Origin: Candidatus Cloacimonadota bacterium
GTDB lineage: Bacteria; Cloacimonadota; Cloacimonadia; Cloacimonadales; Cloacimonadaceae
Assembly (NCBI GenBank): GCA_027318525.1
Contig: DAHVPA010000019.1
Span: 1-15,123 of the forward strand
Reading direction: 5' to 3'
Length of the DNA stretch: 15,123 nt
The position numbers and the translations under genes were made by a program. The notes below the pieces were generated by a model. It ran no database searches. It was not told the origin of the DNA and worked only from the letters and a program-made list of their open reading frames with translations. This document shows, one piece after another, positions 1-7,576 of the stretch; position 1 is the stretch's first letter; every line of letters begins with the position of its first letter.

Positions 1-422
1 CCGATGACGAGAACGTTTTTGCAGGAACCGCTTTCCACATACTGTCTTGCCAGGTCAACGGCATAGATAAAACCTGTGCAGCCTGCCGAAACATCCATGC
101 AGGGGATGTCTTTGAGACCAAGCTTTTTCTGGATAACGCAGGCGGTGGAGGGAAATGGCTGGTCGCCGGAAATGGTGGCAACCAGTATCAAGTCTATTTC
201 GCGGTATTTGACCGGAGAGGCTTCTATCGCTTTAACAGCAGCGGGATAAGCAAAATCGCTGGCTGCTTCATCTTCCGATGCAATGTGTCGTTCAAACATT
301 CCTGTCCGGGTGCGGATCCATTCGTCGGATGTCTCTACGATTTTTTCCAGATCAAAGTTGTTCAAAATCTTCTTGGGCGTATGACTGCCGAAGGAGGTGA
401 ATTTAGCTTTGTAGTTGCTCAT
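1..422 (-). CDS. fabH: Beta-ketoacyl-ACP synthase III (FabH), partial
   Basis: N-terminal 140 residues of 3-oxoacyl-ACP synthase III, the cytoplasmic condensing enzyme that joins an acyl-CoA primer (usually acetyl-CoA) to malonyl-ACP to start fatty-acid synthesis. The rest lies beyond the left edge. Visible family marks are TSDEWIRTRTGMFERHI (residues 31-47, usually RTGI-ER-I), the STACVIQKKLG segment (92-102), and the nucleophile region DVSAGCTGFIYA (110-121) with the active-site Cys at 115. The catalytic His and Asn fall outside the window. The ATG at 422 follows the plsX stop codon with no gap, and an AGGAGA ribosome-binding site lies inside the end of plsX, so translation is probably coupled. 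The rpmF-plsX-fabH order is widely conserved. The seventh residue onward is ordinary for the family. Confidence 0.95.
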   Translation of the reverse strand, partial: MSNYKAKFTSFGSHTPKKILNNFDLEKIVETSDEWIRTRTGMFERHIASEDEAASDFAYPAAVKAIEASPVKYREIDLILVATISGDQPFPSTACVIQKKLGLKDIPCMDVSAGCTGFIYAVDLARQYVESGSCKNVLVI

Positions 423-1424
423 TTATTCTCCTGTCTGCGCAAACAGATCCTGAGCGTGGCGGACGAATCCGCTTTCCGCCGAGCGCACGGCAAATTTGAT
501 GGCATTCTTGATGGCTTTGGCGTTGGAGCGTCCGTGGGCTATGATGGAAAGTCCATTCAAGCCGATGAGCATGGCTCCGCCGTATTCTGTGTGGTCCAGT
601 TTCTTTTTCATATAGGTGTAAACAGGATAGGAAAGGATAGCTCCCAGTTTTGCCACCCAGTCCTTGTTAAACTGCTCTTTGAGTATTTCAAAGATGGAGA
701 AAGCTGCGCCTTCGATGGTCTTGAGCATAACGTTGCCCACAAAGCCGTCGCAGACTATCACATCTGTCACACCCCGCAGCACGTCCTTGCCCTCGATGTT
801 GCCGATGAAATTTATGTCTTCAGCTTCGCTGATCAATTGCCAGGCTTCTTTGGACAAGCTGTTGCCCTTGGCACTTTCTTCGCCGATGTTGAGCAGGGAG
901 ACGCGGGGATTTTCCACATGAAACAGAAACTCTGCATAGAGCCTGCCCAACCGGGCAAACTGCAAAAGATGGATAGCTTCGCAATCGACATTAGCGCCGA
1001 TATCCAGGATTATCTCATGATTGGTTTGAGTGGGCATAGAACCTGCAATTGCCGGTCTGAGCACATTCTTGATCCTGCCGTAGACAAGCAGTGAGGCTGC
1101 CATCATTGCGCCTGTGTTGCCTGCGCTTACTGCTGCGTCAGCCTCGCCTTGTTGATGCAGGGAAATGGTCTTGACCAGTGAAGACTCAGGTTTGCTGCGG
1201 ACTGCCTGGGAGGGGGATTCATCCATCAGAATCCGGTCAGGCGCATGCACTATGCGTATCCTATCCGGAGGATAGATGAATTTTCCCAGTTCAGCTTTTA
1301 TTGTTGGCTCATCTCCCACCAGAATAACCTGATGGCAAATGTCTTCTTTAATGGCTTGGACAGCGCCTTCGACTTCCGGAAGGGGTGCGTTGTCGCTGCC
1401 AAAAGCGTCAACCGCTATGCGCAC
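423..1424 (-). CDS. plsX: Phosphate acyltransferase PlsX
   Basis: PlsX converts acyl-ACP and phosphate into acyl-phosphate, the acyl donor for PlsY in phosphatidic acid synthesis. It is a peripheral cytoplasmic enzyme. The 333-residue length is typical. Family motifs are visible: IAVDAFGSDNAP at residues 3-14 (the common form is VDAMGGDNAP, so two positions differ), SAGNTGA at 100-106, DIGANVDC at 141-148, LNIGEESAKG at 178-187, NFIGNIEG at 205-212 and VCDGFVGN at 224-231. The start is a GTG at 1424, chosen because it gives the exact family N-terminus and has AAGGAA just upstream; that site overlaps the rpmF stop codon region. It begins 1 nt after rpmF ends and abuts fabH, so all three are probably co-transcribed and translationally coupled. 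Confidence 0.97.
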   Translation of the reverse strand: MRIAVDAFGSDNAPLPEVEGAVQAIKEDICHQVILVGDEPTIKAELGKFIYPPDRIRIVHAPDRILMDESPSQAVRSKPESSLVKTISLHQQGEADAAVSAGNTGAMMAASLLVYGRIKNVLRPAIAGSMPTQTNHEIILDIGANVDCEAIHLLQFARLGRLYAEFLFHVENPRVSLLNIGEESAKGNSLSKEAWQLISEAEDINFIGNIEGKDVLRGVTDVIVCDGFVGNVMLKTIEGAAFSIFEILKEQFNKDWVAKLGAILSYPVYTYMKKKLDHTEYGGAMLIGLNGLSIIAHGRSNAKAIKNAIKFAVRSAESGFVRHAQDLFAQTGE

Positions 1425-1425
1425 T

Positions 1426-1605
1426 TTATTCCTTTACGGATTTTACCTGCTTCCCATCATAATATCCGCATTTAGCGCAAACATGGTGCGGACGGCAAGG
1501 CTCACCGCAGTGGCTGCAAATTGAAACAGCGGGCATTTTTGCCACATCATGGGTTCTGCGTTTGTCACGGCGTGTGCTTGAGGTTCTTTTCTTTGGGACT
1601 GCCAT
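1426..1605 (-). CDS. rpmF: 50S ribosomal protein L32
   Basis: A 59-residue small basic protein of the large ribosomal subunit. The start MAVPKKRTSSTRRDKRR is the L32 signature. Two cysteine pairs, C30/C33 and C43/C46, form the zinc-ribbon version of the protein, with HH at 40-41 between them. The ATG at 1605 has AAGGAG seven bases upstream. The stop at 1426-1428 is 1 nt from the GTG of plsX. L32 with plsX and fabH is the classical arrangement that couples ribosome supply to membrane lipid synthesis. It is the first gene of the cluster, so the promoter should lie upstream, in 1606-1760. Confidence 0.95.
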   Translation of the reverse strand: MAVPKKRTSSTRRDKRRTHDVAKMPAVSICSHCGEPCRPHHVCAKCGYYDGKQVKSVKE

Positions 1606-1713
1606 TGTAACTCCTTGTTCTATATGTATATTATAACTTTATAAGTAAGTTCTGAACCTGATTCAAACTGAGCATTAACTCACTATTTTATTTATCACTT
1701 AACAAATTTATCC

Positions 1714-1749
1714 TGTATATCATCATTTTGGAAAGCCCGTTTTTGTCAA
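1714..1749 (-). promoter_or_regulatory. Candidate promoter of rpmF-plsX-fabH
   Basis: A perfect TTGACA (minus strand, 1749 to 1744) preceded by a T-rich run lies about 140 bp upstream of rpmF. No good -10 box sits at the usual 17 bp. GATGAT is found at 19 bp and TATACA at 24 bp. The -35 identity is clear, but the -10 and therefore the start of transcription are uncertain. Confidence 0.3.
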
Positions 1750-1819
1750 GCAAAAAGGATATTTGTTTCCTTGGCAAAGAGTTACAGTTTATATTATCCT
1801 TCCTGCATAATCACCCGGA

Positions 1820-1841
1820 GGGGTTAGCGTGGGCTAACCCC
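1820..1841. other. 9-bp perfect hairpin in noncoding DNA
   Basis: GGGGTTAGC (1820-1828) pairs perfectly with GCTAACCCC (1833-1841) across a 4-base loop. There is no T-run on either side, so it does not look like an ordinary intrinsic terminator. Its right arm runs directly into the 11-bp tandem repeats that begin at 1837. The gap 1606-1968 contains no convincing gene. Besides this hairpin it holds the rpmF -35 box, the tandem repeats and the terminator at 1916-1942. Confidence 0.6.
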
Positions 1842-1869
1842 TCGAAGACCCCTCGATGACCCCTCGCAG
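1837..1869. repeat. Three tandem 11-bp repeats
   Basis: Three adjacent 11-bp units, ACCCCTCGAAG, ACCCCTCGATG and ACCCCTCGCAG, share the ACCCCTCG core exactly and differ only in the ninth and tenth bases. The first unit overlaps the right arm of the hairpin at 1820-1841. The function is unknown. It could be the end of a dispersed repeat element or a protein-binding array. Confidence 0.7.
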
Positions 1870-1915
1870 CAAAAGAGATTAACACCCTGATTCTACAAAT
1901 CTTTATTGTTGAAGT

Positions 1916-1942
1916 AAAAAAAGCCCCGGATGAGCGGGGCTT
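1916..1942 (-). terminator. Intrinsic terminator of the exported-protein gene
   Basis: AAGCCCCG (1921-1928) pairs with CGGGGCTT (1935-1942) over a 6-base loop. On the minus strand the stem is followed by a run of T residues (complement of the A-run at 1916-1922). It lies 26 bp beyond the stop codon at 1969 and reads in the direction of that gene. This is a textbook GC-rich stem plus U-tract. Confidence 0.9.
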
Positions 1943-1968
1943 ATCAATGCAAAGATGTGCAGCTATAT

Positions 1969-4900
1969 CTATTTCTTTTGCTGAGAGGGAGATGAATATC
2001 TTGCTCTGGCAGGCAGATCAGTGCTTGCCACAATCCTGATAAAGTATGTTGTTTCCGTATTGGGCAGTTGATAATATGGCTCTGTCAAGGTGGAAACCAG
2101 AGCCCAGGGCTCAGGTGAATCAGGGGTTGGGGCGGCATAAACCTTGTAAGAATTTGCTCCTGACACAGGTGCCCAGGACAGGGAAAGGGTATGGGCAGAT
2201 ATCTGCATGGTGATGACGGGTGGATCAATGGAGGCAGTCTGCTCTTCAATCAGGATATCGTCAATTAAGACATTGTTGCCGTTTTCACTATAGCCTTCGA
2301 ACAGAAGATAGACGGGTGTGCCGGTGCCTGTGACCTGATAGGTGTATTGATACCATTGATTGGCGACTGCGGCTTCCGGATAAACTCCATAATAACGGTT
2401 TATCACCCCAAGGCTGGAAGCTCCTGAATAGCCGGGCATGGAGCCTTTCCAGGTATTTGCCTTGTCCTGAGCGGCAGGATAGCCATCATCCCGGTAAACC
2501 CAGAAAGATACATTATAGATAGTACCTGCTGCTAGATTTAAGGGTGGAGAAATCAGCAATCCGGTCGTGCCTGTCACATAATTGCGGCAGTTATACCTTC
2601 CCATGCCGTTGCCGGAATGAGGAAGACAGATGGGGTCGGTGCCGGCGGTTTGTCTGTCCCAGGTTCCGGGTAAACCGGTTCCGTAAGTCCTTTTAGTAGT
2701 CCAACCCAAAGGCGGGAAGATATCGTCTTCAAAACCCATTGCATAGGGGAAGGAATTGACATATGTATTAGGACAGATTGCAGTTATGGGAATTTGAGTA
2801 AGCTCGCCATTGTGGATTATATCTATAGTCGTGGAGTGGTCTCCGGCGGTATAGGGATAATACTGCAGTATAATCTGGGTGGATTGACCCCATTGCAGAG
2901 AGAGGGGAAGCATTTCGCCGGAGATGTAGAAGTTTTCATCAGGACAGGTGATGGAAGTGATGTCAAGCGAACTCCCGCCGTCGTTGGCAAGAGTGAATAT
3001 CACATAACTGTTCTCATTGACATAGACTGTGCTAAAATCATGGGAACCGGGAGTGATATTAAGAATGGGAGGGGCATTGGGATTGCGGAGGGTGACACCA
3101 TCAATCATAAGCTGGTTGTCACCGTTGCCCGTAACTGTTGATTCGGCATAAAACCCCAGGTATTTCAGGCCGGAATATCCAGTCAGTGGTATGCTCACAG
3201 ACGTCCCGGTAGCGCTGATTCCATTGTATGTATAGGGTGAACCTGTGTTGTTCCACTCCCTGAGAATTGTGGGATTGGTCATGCGGGGACTGTCACTGAT
3301 CAGGACAAGAAAACGGTCGTCAGGCTGAGTGGTGGAGGGTGGATTGGTGCCCCCGAAAGCAACCAGGCAAATATCAAACAACACAGAGAGACTATCGGTA
3401 TCCAGCAATAACAAAGGAGGTGTAACCAAAGTCCCGCCTGTGATGCCAAAAACCTCATAGACGGCAGCCATGCTTCCGGAGCTGGAATTGTTACACCAAT
3501 ACTCATGCCCCCAGGTCCAGCCTGTGGAAAAGCCGTTTAGGTCATAATCCCAATTGGACCAATACTGTGGAGGAAAAGGTGAACTGTAGGAAGTGCCAAA
3601 ATCTACACTATATGGGAAAGTATCAACAGCAGGAGCTGTAGTAAAGCTGCGCACAGAATTGCCGGTGGATTCACCCAGGGCATTATAGGCAACCACTTTC
3701 CAGTAATAAGTGGTGTTGGGATTGAGCACAGAACTCATCTGGTAATAACGGTTGACAGTGGTGGCAACCAGAGTGGTCGGCTCAGGATTGGTGTCGAAGA
3801 AAACTTTATACCCACAAGGGATACCTCCGTCAACGGGGTCTGACCAGTTAAACAAAGGAGCTGCAACATGCCCGCTGACTCCGTCTGCCGGATTGTTCAA
3901 AGTAACTGGAGTAGGCACCAGGGGAGTGATGTCGGGACCGATAATATGATCAAAATAGATGGATGCGTTGCCGGTTGTTCCAACTGCCCAGGAGGATATT
4001 GCCAGATAATGATCAGCACCAGCCAGAGAACTGAGGTCCACCTCTTTGAAGATATAGGATACTTGAGAACCAAGCGAGATTACATCACCTATATTGTTCC
4101 AGTTTACGCGGTCAGTAGAATACATGATTTGGATTCTTTGATCGTTGTTGGTGGAGGAAGTGCTTACATAGAAGCTGAATTTAGACGTGGATGTCATGGT
4201 AAGTTTGGGAGTGATAAACAGCTTGGGTGAATTGGCAGTGCTGTGGATAATTGACATAGTGTAACGACCATGCAGGGCTGTATTGACCACACGTCCATAA
4301 CCAGATTGGTTTTTCCAGCCGGGAGGGGGAAAGACCGGACCCTCAAAGCTTTCCGCCAGCTCGAGAGTATCCACTATGCTAAAGCTCCAGACAGGGCATC
4401 CGGGAGTTGGTCCTGCTTCATTTTGGGGAACTATCTGCCAATAAAAGGTCGAATCTCTGCCCAGTGGTCGGGGTATAATGTAATTGTTATCAGCCAGATT
4501 TCTTACAAAGTCCGGAGGATTTGCAGAGCTGAAACTGACATCGTAAGAACCGGGCTGGCTATACCAGTTGATATAAGTATCAGGGAAGGTCTTTCTTCCA
4601 TCCGCAGGAAAGCGGACTATAGGAGTGGTAAGTGGTGAAGTGAAAGCAGTAATCAATTGCAGATTAGGGCGGTAGCTGTATCGGGTTCCGCTGGAAGTAG
4701 GGAAGGATGAACCCGCGTAATACTTATACACTGATGAATATGTCCCTGTGACGCAGTTGAAGCGCGGTGCACCACTGGAAGTTGCTTCTCCATCCCAGTT
4801 TTCCCAGAGGATTTCCAGATTATTGACATTATTCCAGGCAAAGGGGGTGGAAAACATCATATACTGCCAGCCATTACCGGACCATGTGATTTCTCCCTGA

Positions 4901-5235
4901 TAGCAATAGGTAAATCCCGTAGTGGTGGGATAGGCAGTGTCGGAGGAAGTGTAAGAAGCCAGGGTTGTGTGTCTCAGATATATCCTTTGGTCAGAAATGG
5001 TATAGCGCCAGGGATTATTGCCCACGTAGAAAGCTATGCCGGTAATGTTGGTGGCGGAGTTGATTCCGGCAGCGTTAATCAGAGCTTTGGTGTAGATGAT
5101 TTTGCTCCAACTGTAGTTTGAACCATAAAAAGGCACATAACTAGAACCGGTGGTGCCTGAGCCTATGGTGTGGATATCTGCAAAAGCGAGGGTGCAGATA
5201 AGTAGCAAGACAATAATAATTATTGTTTGTCTCAT
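1969..5235 (-). CDS. Large exported multidomain protein (anchor-J, FN3, ASH-like domains)
   Basis: A 1088-residue exported protein of unknown substrate. A signal peptide (residues 1-19, hydrophobic stretch then AFA before D20) is evident. Approximate layout, by eye: 20-200, an aromatic-rich module with an FYGSNYSWSKIIYTKALINAAGI-type segment that I recall from secreted proteins of Bacteroidota-like bacteria; 205-288, fibronectin III-like; 293-435, choice-of-anchor J/MAM-like; 440-535, fibronectin III with the YYWKVVAYNALGES pattern; 540-718, a second anchor-J-like domain; 722-822, an ASH/HYDIN-like choice-of-anchor D domain; 828-998, a third anchor-J-like domain; 1003-1080, a final fibronectin III. 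No C-terminal type IX sorting domain is visible; it ends SSPSQQKK. The ATG at 5235 was preferred to an upstream in-frame TTG at 5253 because AAAGGAG lies between them at ideal spacing. It has its own terminator and is monocistronic. It is probably an adhesin-like or surface scaffold; no enzyme motif is seen. Confidence 0.85.
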   Translation of the reverse strand: MRQTIIIIVLLLICTLAFADIHTIGSGTTGSSYVPFYGSNYSWSKIIYTKALINAAGINSATNITGIAFYVGNNPWRYTISDQRIYLRHTTLASYTSSDTAYPTTTGFTYCYQGEITWSGNGWQYMMFSTPFAWNNVNNLEILWENWDGEATSSGAPRFNCVTGTYSSVYKYYAGSSFPTSSGTRYSYRPNLQLITAFTSPLTTPIVRFPADGRKTFPDTYINWYSQPGSYDVSFSSANPPDFVRNLADNNYIIPRPLGRDSTFYWQIVPQNEAGPTPGCPVWSFSIVDTLELAESFEGPVFPPPGWKNQSGYGRVVNTALHGRYTMSIIHSTANSPKLFITPKLTMTSTSKFSFYVSTSSTNNDQRIQIMYSTDRVNWNNIGDVISLGSQVSYIFKEVDLSSLAGADHYLAISSWAVGTTGNASIYFDHIIGPDITPLVPTPVTLNNPADGVSGHVAAPLFNWSDPVDGGIPCGYKVFFDTNPEPTTLVATTVNRYYQMSSVLNPNTTYYWKVVAYNALGESTGNSVRSFTTAPAVDTFPYSVDFGTSYSSPFPPQYWSNWDYDLNGFSTGWTWGHEYWCNNSSSGSMAAVYEVFGITGGTLVTPPLLLLDTDSLSVLFDICLVAFGGTNPPSTTQPDDRFLVLISDSPRMTNPTILREWNNTGSPYTYNGISATGTSVSIPLTGYSGLKYLGFYAESTVTGNGDNQLMIDGVTLRNPNAPPILNITPGSHDFSTVYVNENSYVIFTLANDGGSSLDITSITCPDENFYISGEMLPLSLQWGQSTQIILQYYPYTAGDHSTTIDIIHNGELTQIPITAICPNTYVNSFPYAMGFEDDIFPPLGWTTKRTYGTGLPGTWDRQTAGTDPICLPHSGNGMGRYNCRNYVTGTTGLLISPPLNLAAGTIYNVSFWVYRDDGYPAAQDKANTWKGSMPGYSGASSLGVINRYYGVYPEAAVANQWYQYTYQVTGTGTPVYLLFEGYSENGNNVLIDDILIEEQTASIDPPVITMQISAHTLSLSWAPVSGANSYKVYAAPTPDSPEPWALVSTLTEPYYQLPNTETTYFIRIVASTDLPARARYSSPSQQKK

Positions 5236-5282
5236 GGCGTCTCCTTTGCTCAAAGGTAAATTCTTTATAAACTTAGAGTAGA

Positions 5283-5288
5283 ATTATA
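5283..5288 (-). promoter_or_regulatory. Candidate -10 box for the exported-protein gene
   Basis: A perfect TATAAT on the minus strand lies 48 bp upstream of the ATG at 5235, preceded by a run of seven A residues. The hexamer 17 bp upstream (GTATTG) is a poor -35. A TTGACA lies farther off, at 5352-5357 on the minus strand. The -10 identity is good, but the assignment is tentative. Confidence 0.4.
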
Positions 5289-5394
5289 TTTTTTTACTAA
5301 TACGCCAATACAGTAACACGATAAGACTATTTCCGGCATCTATTTATTCCTTGTCAAGCAAAACCTGCCCGCATGATAGATTCGGGATTTTTCC

Positions 5395-5430
5395 TTGACA
5401 GGACAGCCTGCCTGCATAACTATATAAAAC
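5395..5430 (+). promoter_or_regulatory. Candidate promoter of the HPt gene
   Basis: A perfect TTGACA (5395-5400), preceded by a T-rich run, is followed by an AT-rich block (ATAACTATATAAAAC, 5416-5430). The best -10 candidates, TATATA at 5421 and TATAAA at 5423, give a spacing of 20-22 bp, which is long. Transcription from here would include the inverted repeat at 5439-5487 as a leader. Confidence 0.35.
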
Positions 5431-5438
5431 AGCGGTTT

Positions 5439-5487
5439 CAGTCACTCATGCTTCTGCCGGAAAGTGCGGCAAGGCAGAATGAGACTG
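5439..5487 (+). promoter_or_regulatory. Structured leader upstream of the HPt gene
   Basis: Three paired blocks form one long stem: CAGT (5439-5442) with ACTG (5484-5487), CTCA (5445-5448) with TGAG (5480-5483), and TTCTGCC (5452-5458) with GGCAGAA (5473-5479). All bulges are on the 5' side and the apical loop is 14 bases. A competing inner pairing, GCCG with CGGC, is possible. The element ends 23 bases before the start codon and just ahead of the ribosome-binding site. It matches no riboswitch class I recognise. Confidence 0.45.
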
Positions 5488-5510
5488 AGCCGCAATGATG
5501 AGAGGAATAG

Positions 5511-5852
5511 ATGTCACATCCGATATTCAATGAAACTGAAGCTTTGGAAAGAATGCTGGACAAGGATTTTCTCAAGGAACTCCTGATTGATTTTGCCAAT
5601 ATGAAAGAACTTGATTGGAAGGTCTTTGATAATTATCTGCTCAATAACGACACCAAGTCCATGGAACTAACCTCGCATTCCATCAAGGGTGTGGCGGGAA
5701 ACCTTGCCCTGACGGGGATTTACCATGCTGCCACCAATCTGAATGACGCTCTTAAACTGGGTCATCTGGACAATGTCAAAAGCTGCTTTGAACAGCTCAA
5801 ATACGAGGTGGAACGTTTCCGCATCTTCCTGCACGATTACCTGAAAAGCTGA
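5511..5852 (+). CDS. Stand-alone HPt phosphotransfer protein
   Basis: A 113-residue protein made almost entirely of one HPt four-helix domain, which carries phosphate between a receiver domain and another receiver in a multistep phosphorelay. The phosphoacceptor is His56 within the motif SHSIKGVAGNLAL (residues 55-67), close to the family pattern AHxLKGxAxxLGx. The N-terminal helix contains the usual FLKELLIDF segment, and the C-terminal helix (roughly 90-111) is amphipathic. No histidine kinase or response regulator lies beside it, so its partners are encoded elsewhere. The ATG at 5511 has a GAGGA ribosome-binding site at good spacing. It is transcribed alone, divergently from the exported-protein gene and convergently with the flippase gene. 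Confidence 0.9.
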   Translation: MSHPIFNETEALERMLDKDFLKELLIDFANMKELDWKVFDNYLLNNDTKSMELTSHSIKGVAGNLALTGIYHAATNLNDALKLGHLDNVKSCFEQLKYEVERFRIFLHDYLKS

Positions 5853-5941
5853 ACTCCCCTTCCAGATACACAATCCGTTACCTAATCAAACCCACTTGTA
5901 AATCAGTTTTATATCTCCATATCTTTTTCATTCTACCAAAA

Positions 5942-6066
5942 TCCCTTCCTTATTCTCTCTTCCTGCTTAATCAGTTGTCCTGCTCTTTCCCCGCTGCCTC
6001 TCCCGAAAAACCCGGGAGGCTGGCGGAGACTGCGGGACGACCCAGCAAGCAAGACTTTGGAAGGGA
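5942..6066. repeat. Long imperfect inverted repeat between convergent genes
   Basis: Arms of about 55-60 bases are symmetrical around a loop at 6006-6012. Matching blocks are TCCCTTCC (5942-5949) with GGAAGGGA (6059-6066), TGCTT (5964-5968) with AAGCA (6047-6051), GTCCTGC (5977-5983) with GCGGGAC (6032-6038, one wobble) and CTCCCG (6000-6005) with CGGGAG (6013-6018). The left half is pyrimidine-rich and the right half purine-rich. No coding frame was found in 5853-6121. It may be a dispersed repeat, a bidirectional transcription barrier or a remnant element. Confidence 0.5.
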
Positions 6067-6121
6067 AAGGGTTGGAAGCTCTAAAGAGCAGAAAGGAAAA
6101 TGTTAACGCTATAGATTAGAA

Positions 6122-7567
6122 TCAGGTATGGGAGGGCATGAGAATAAGTCTGAGGTCTGAGTGGAGTTTGCCTTGGGAGAGGAAGTTTACACTAAGAAGG
6201 AGAAGGAGACATCCGCTGCAAGCTGCCAGTGCTGCAGGGAGTGCAGGCATACTGCTGATGGGTAAAAGGATTAAAGCATAAGCAACAGCAGGCAGAAGGC
6301 TTAGTGCCATGCGAAGCGTAACCTGGCGCAGATTGCAACCCACCAGGTGCATTGCCATCAGGAAAAACGCCAGGTTGACCAGCACACTGCTCAGACTGAA
6401 TGCCCAGATTGCCATAAGAAAGGAAATCCTCAACCCCCAAAGCATTGCCAGCAGTTTTAATCCCAAACCTGCCAGATTCCAGGTTAGTTCCCAGCCAGGT
6501 TTCCTTTTAACAAAAGGAATGCCGCTGATGGGATTGACATAGAGGCTGGAACCAAAGAGTAGAAACATTGGAGGCAAAAGTGGGATGGCATCCATCCATT
6601 TGGTGCTGAAAAGCCAGGCTGTGAGCAACATGCCCAGATAAGTAAAAAGCAAGAGCAGAGGCAATCCCAGCCATCCTGCCAAGCGCAGGTAACGACCGGA
6701 AAGAGCAGCGATATCCTTATCCCGCTGTTCGGCAAAAACCGGGAAAAAGACCTGATTAACTGCTGTTGTAAATGTGCCCACCGGAACTCCGACCAATTGG
6801 GATGCAAAGTAATAAAGTCCGATGCTGAGAGGATTAACAAGCGTCCCTAAAAACAATACAGGGGCATTGCCGGAAAAGGTGTTGACGACCGAAACCAGAG
6901 TGGCTTGCAGAGAAAATCCTGCTTGCCTGCGCCAGACCTTGAGCAGAATACCCAATCGTAAAATCCTGCCTCGCAACAGGGAATGTATCTCACGCTTGTT
7001 ACAGAGCCAGAGATAAAGCGTTTCCAGCAGGTTGCCCAGATAGAAAGCCAGGATGTATATCCAGAGAGAACGGATAAACGCAAGCCCTGCCACTGTGACA
7101 AGGCAGTAAAACACCACATTGTATGTTTCCGCCAAAGCCAGTTGCTTGAATTGTTTGTGTTTGGCAGCCACGGAACGGACTGCCCGGCGGATAATCTCGA
7201 TACCCAGAAAGATGGATGTATAACGCAGAACATCTGCCAGCAGAGGGCTTTTATATAAGGTTCCCAACCATCCCGAAAGAAAGGTCAGCAATAAACTTCC
7301 CACCAGAGCAGAGATGATACTTATCTGCCACATGGCATAAAAAGCGGTACGTGTATGTTTTTGTTCTATGATATAATGAAAATCGAGACTGAATCCCGCC
7401 AGCAGCGCCAGTAATGCCAGGATTAGACTATATTCGCGGAAAACGCCCAGATCCTCCCTGCTGAGCCAACGGGCAACAAAATAGAACAGCACCAGTGTCA
7501 ATAAACGCCTCAGGACTGATGTGTAAACAGTCCAGCGCATTCCGCTGAGGATGGGTTTTTGGCTCAT
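6122..7567 (-). CDS. Polysaccharide flippase-like membrane protein (Wzx/MOP superfamily)
   Basis: A 481-residue protein, nearly all membrane helix (about 12-14 segments), with the order and length of the oligosaccharide flippase family (polysaccharide biosynthesis proteins, COG2244 type). These inner-membrane proteins move lipid-linked sugars across the cytoplasmic membrane. The N-terminus (RWLSREDLGVFREYSLI, around residues 34-50) matches the conserved end of helix 1 and start of helix 2, where a R-L-G-x-Y/F pattern is usual. A central YYFASQLVGVPVGTFTTAVNQVFFPVFAEQ segment is also typical. It starts 9 nt after the ruvB stop, without a recognisable ribosome-binding site, so it probably depends on translation of ruvB. 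No glycosyltransferase or other capsule gene lies beside it, so the substrate is unknown. An export role other than sugar cannot be excluded. Confidence 0.8.
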   Translation of the reverse strand: MSQKPILSGMRWTVYTSVLRRLLTLVLFYFVARWLSREDLGVFREYSLILALLALLAGFSLDFHYIIEQKHTRTAFYAMWQISIISALVGSLLLTFLSGWLGTLYKSPLLADVLRYTSIFLGIEIIRRAVRSVAAKHKQFKQLALAETYNVVFYCLVTVAGLAFIRSLWIYILAFYLGNLLETLYLWLCNKREIHSLLRGRILRLGILLKVWRRQAGFSLQATLVSVVNTFSGNAPVLFLGTLVNPLSIGLYYFASQLVGVPVGTFTTAVNQVFFPVFAEQRDKDIAALSGRYLRLAGWLGLPLLLLFTYLGMLLTAWLFSTKWMDAIPLLPPMFLLFGSSLYVNPISGIPFVKRKPGWELTWNLAGLGLKLLAMLWGLRISFLMAIWAFSLSSVLVNLAFFLMAMHLVGCNLRQVTLRMALSLLPAVAYALILLPISSMPALPAALAACSGCLLLLLSVNFLSQGKLHSDLRLILMPSHT

Positions 7568-7576
7568 CGCAGTTAA

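Noticed and set aside
285..1094. Plus-strand open frame of 269 codons opposite plsX and fabH
   Set aside because: It lies wholly antisense to plsX and the start of fabH, whose motifs are unmistakable, and its translation resembles no protein.
1837..1869. Short direct repeats as a CRISPR array
   Set aside because: The units are 11 bp and directly adjacent with no spacers, and no cas gene is present.
5352..5357. TTGACA (minus strand) as the -35 of the exported-protein gene
   Set aside because: No -10 at a sensible distance; the perfect TATAAT at 5283-5288 is over 60 bp farther on, so the two cannot be one promoter.
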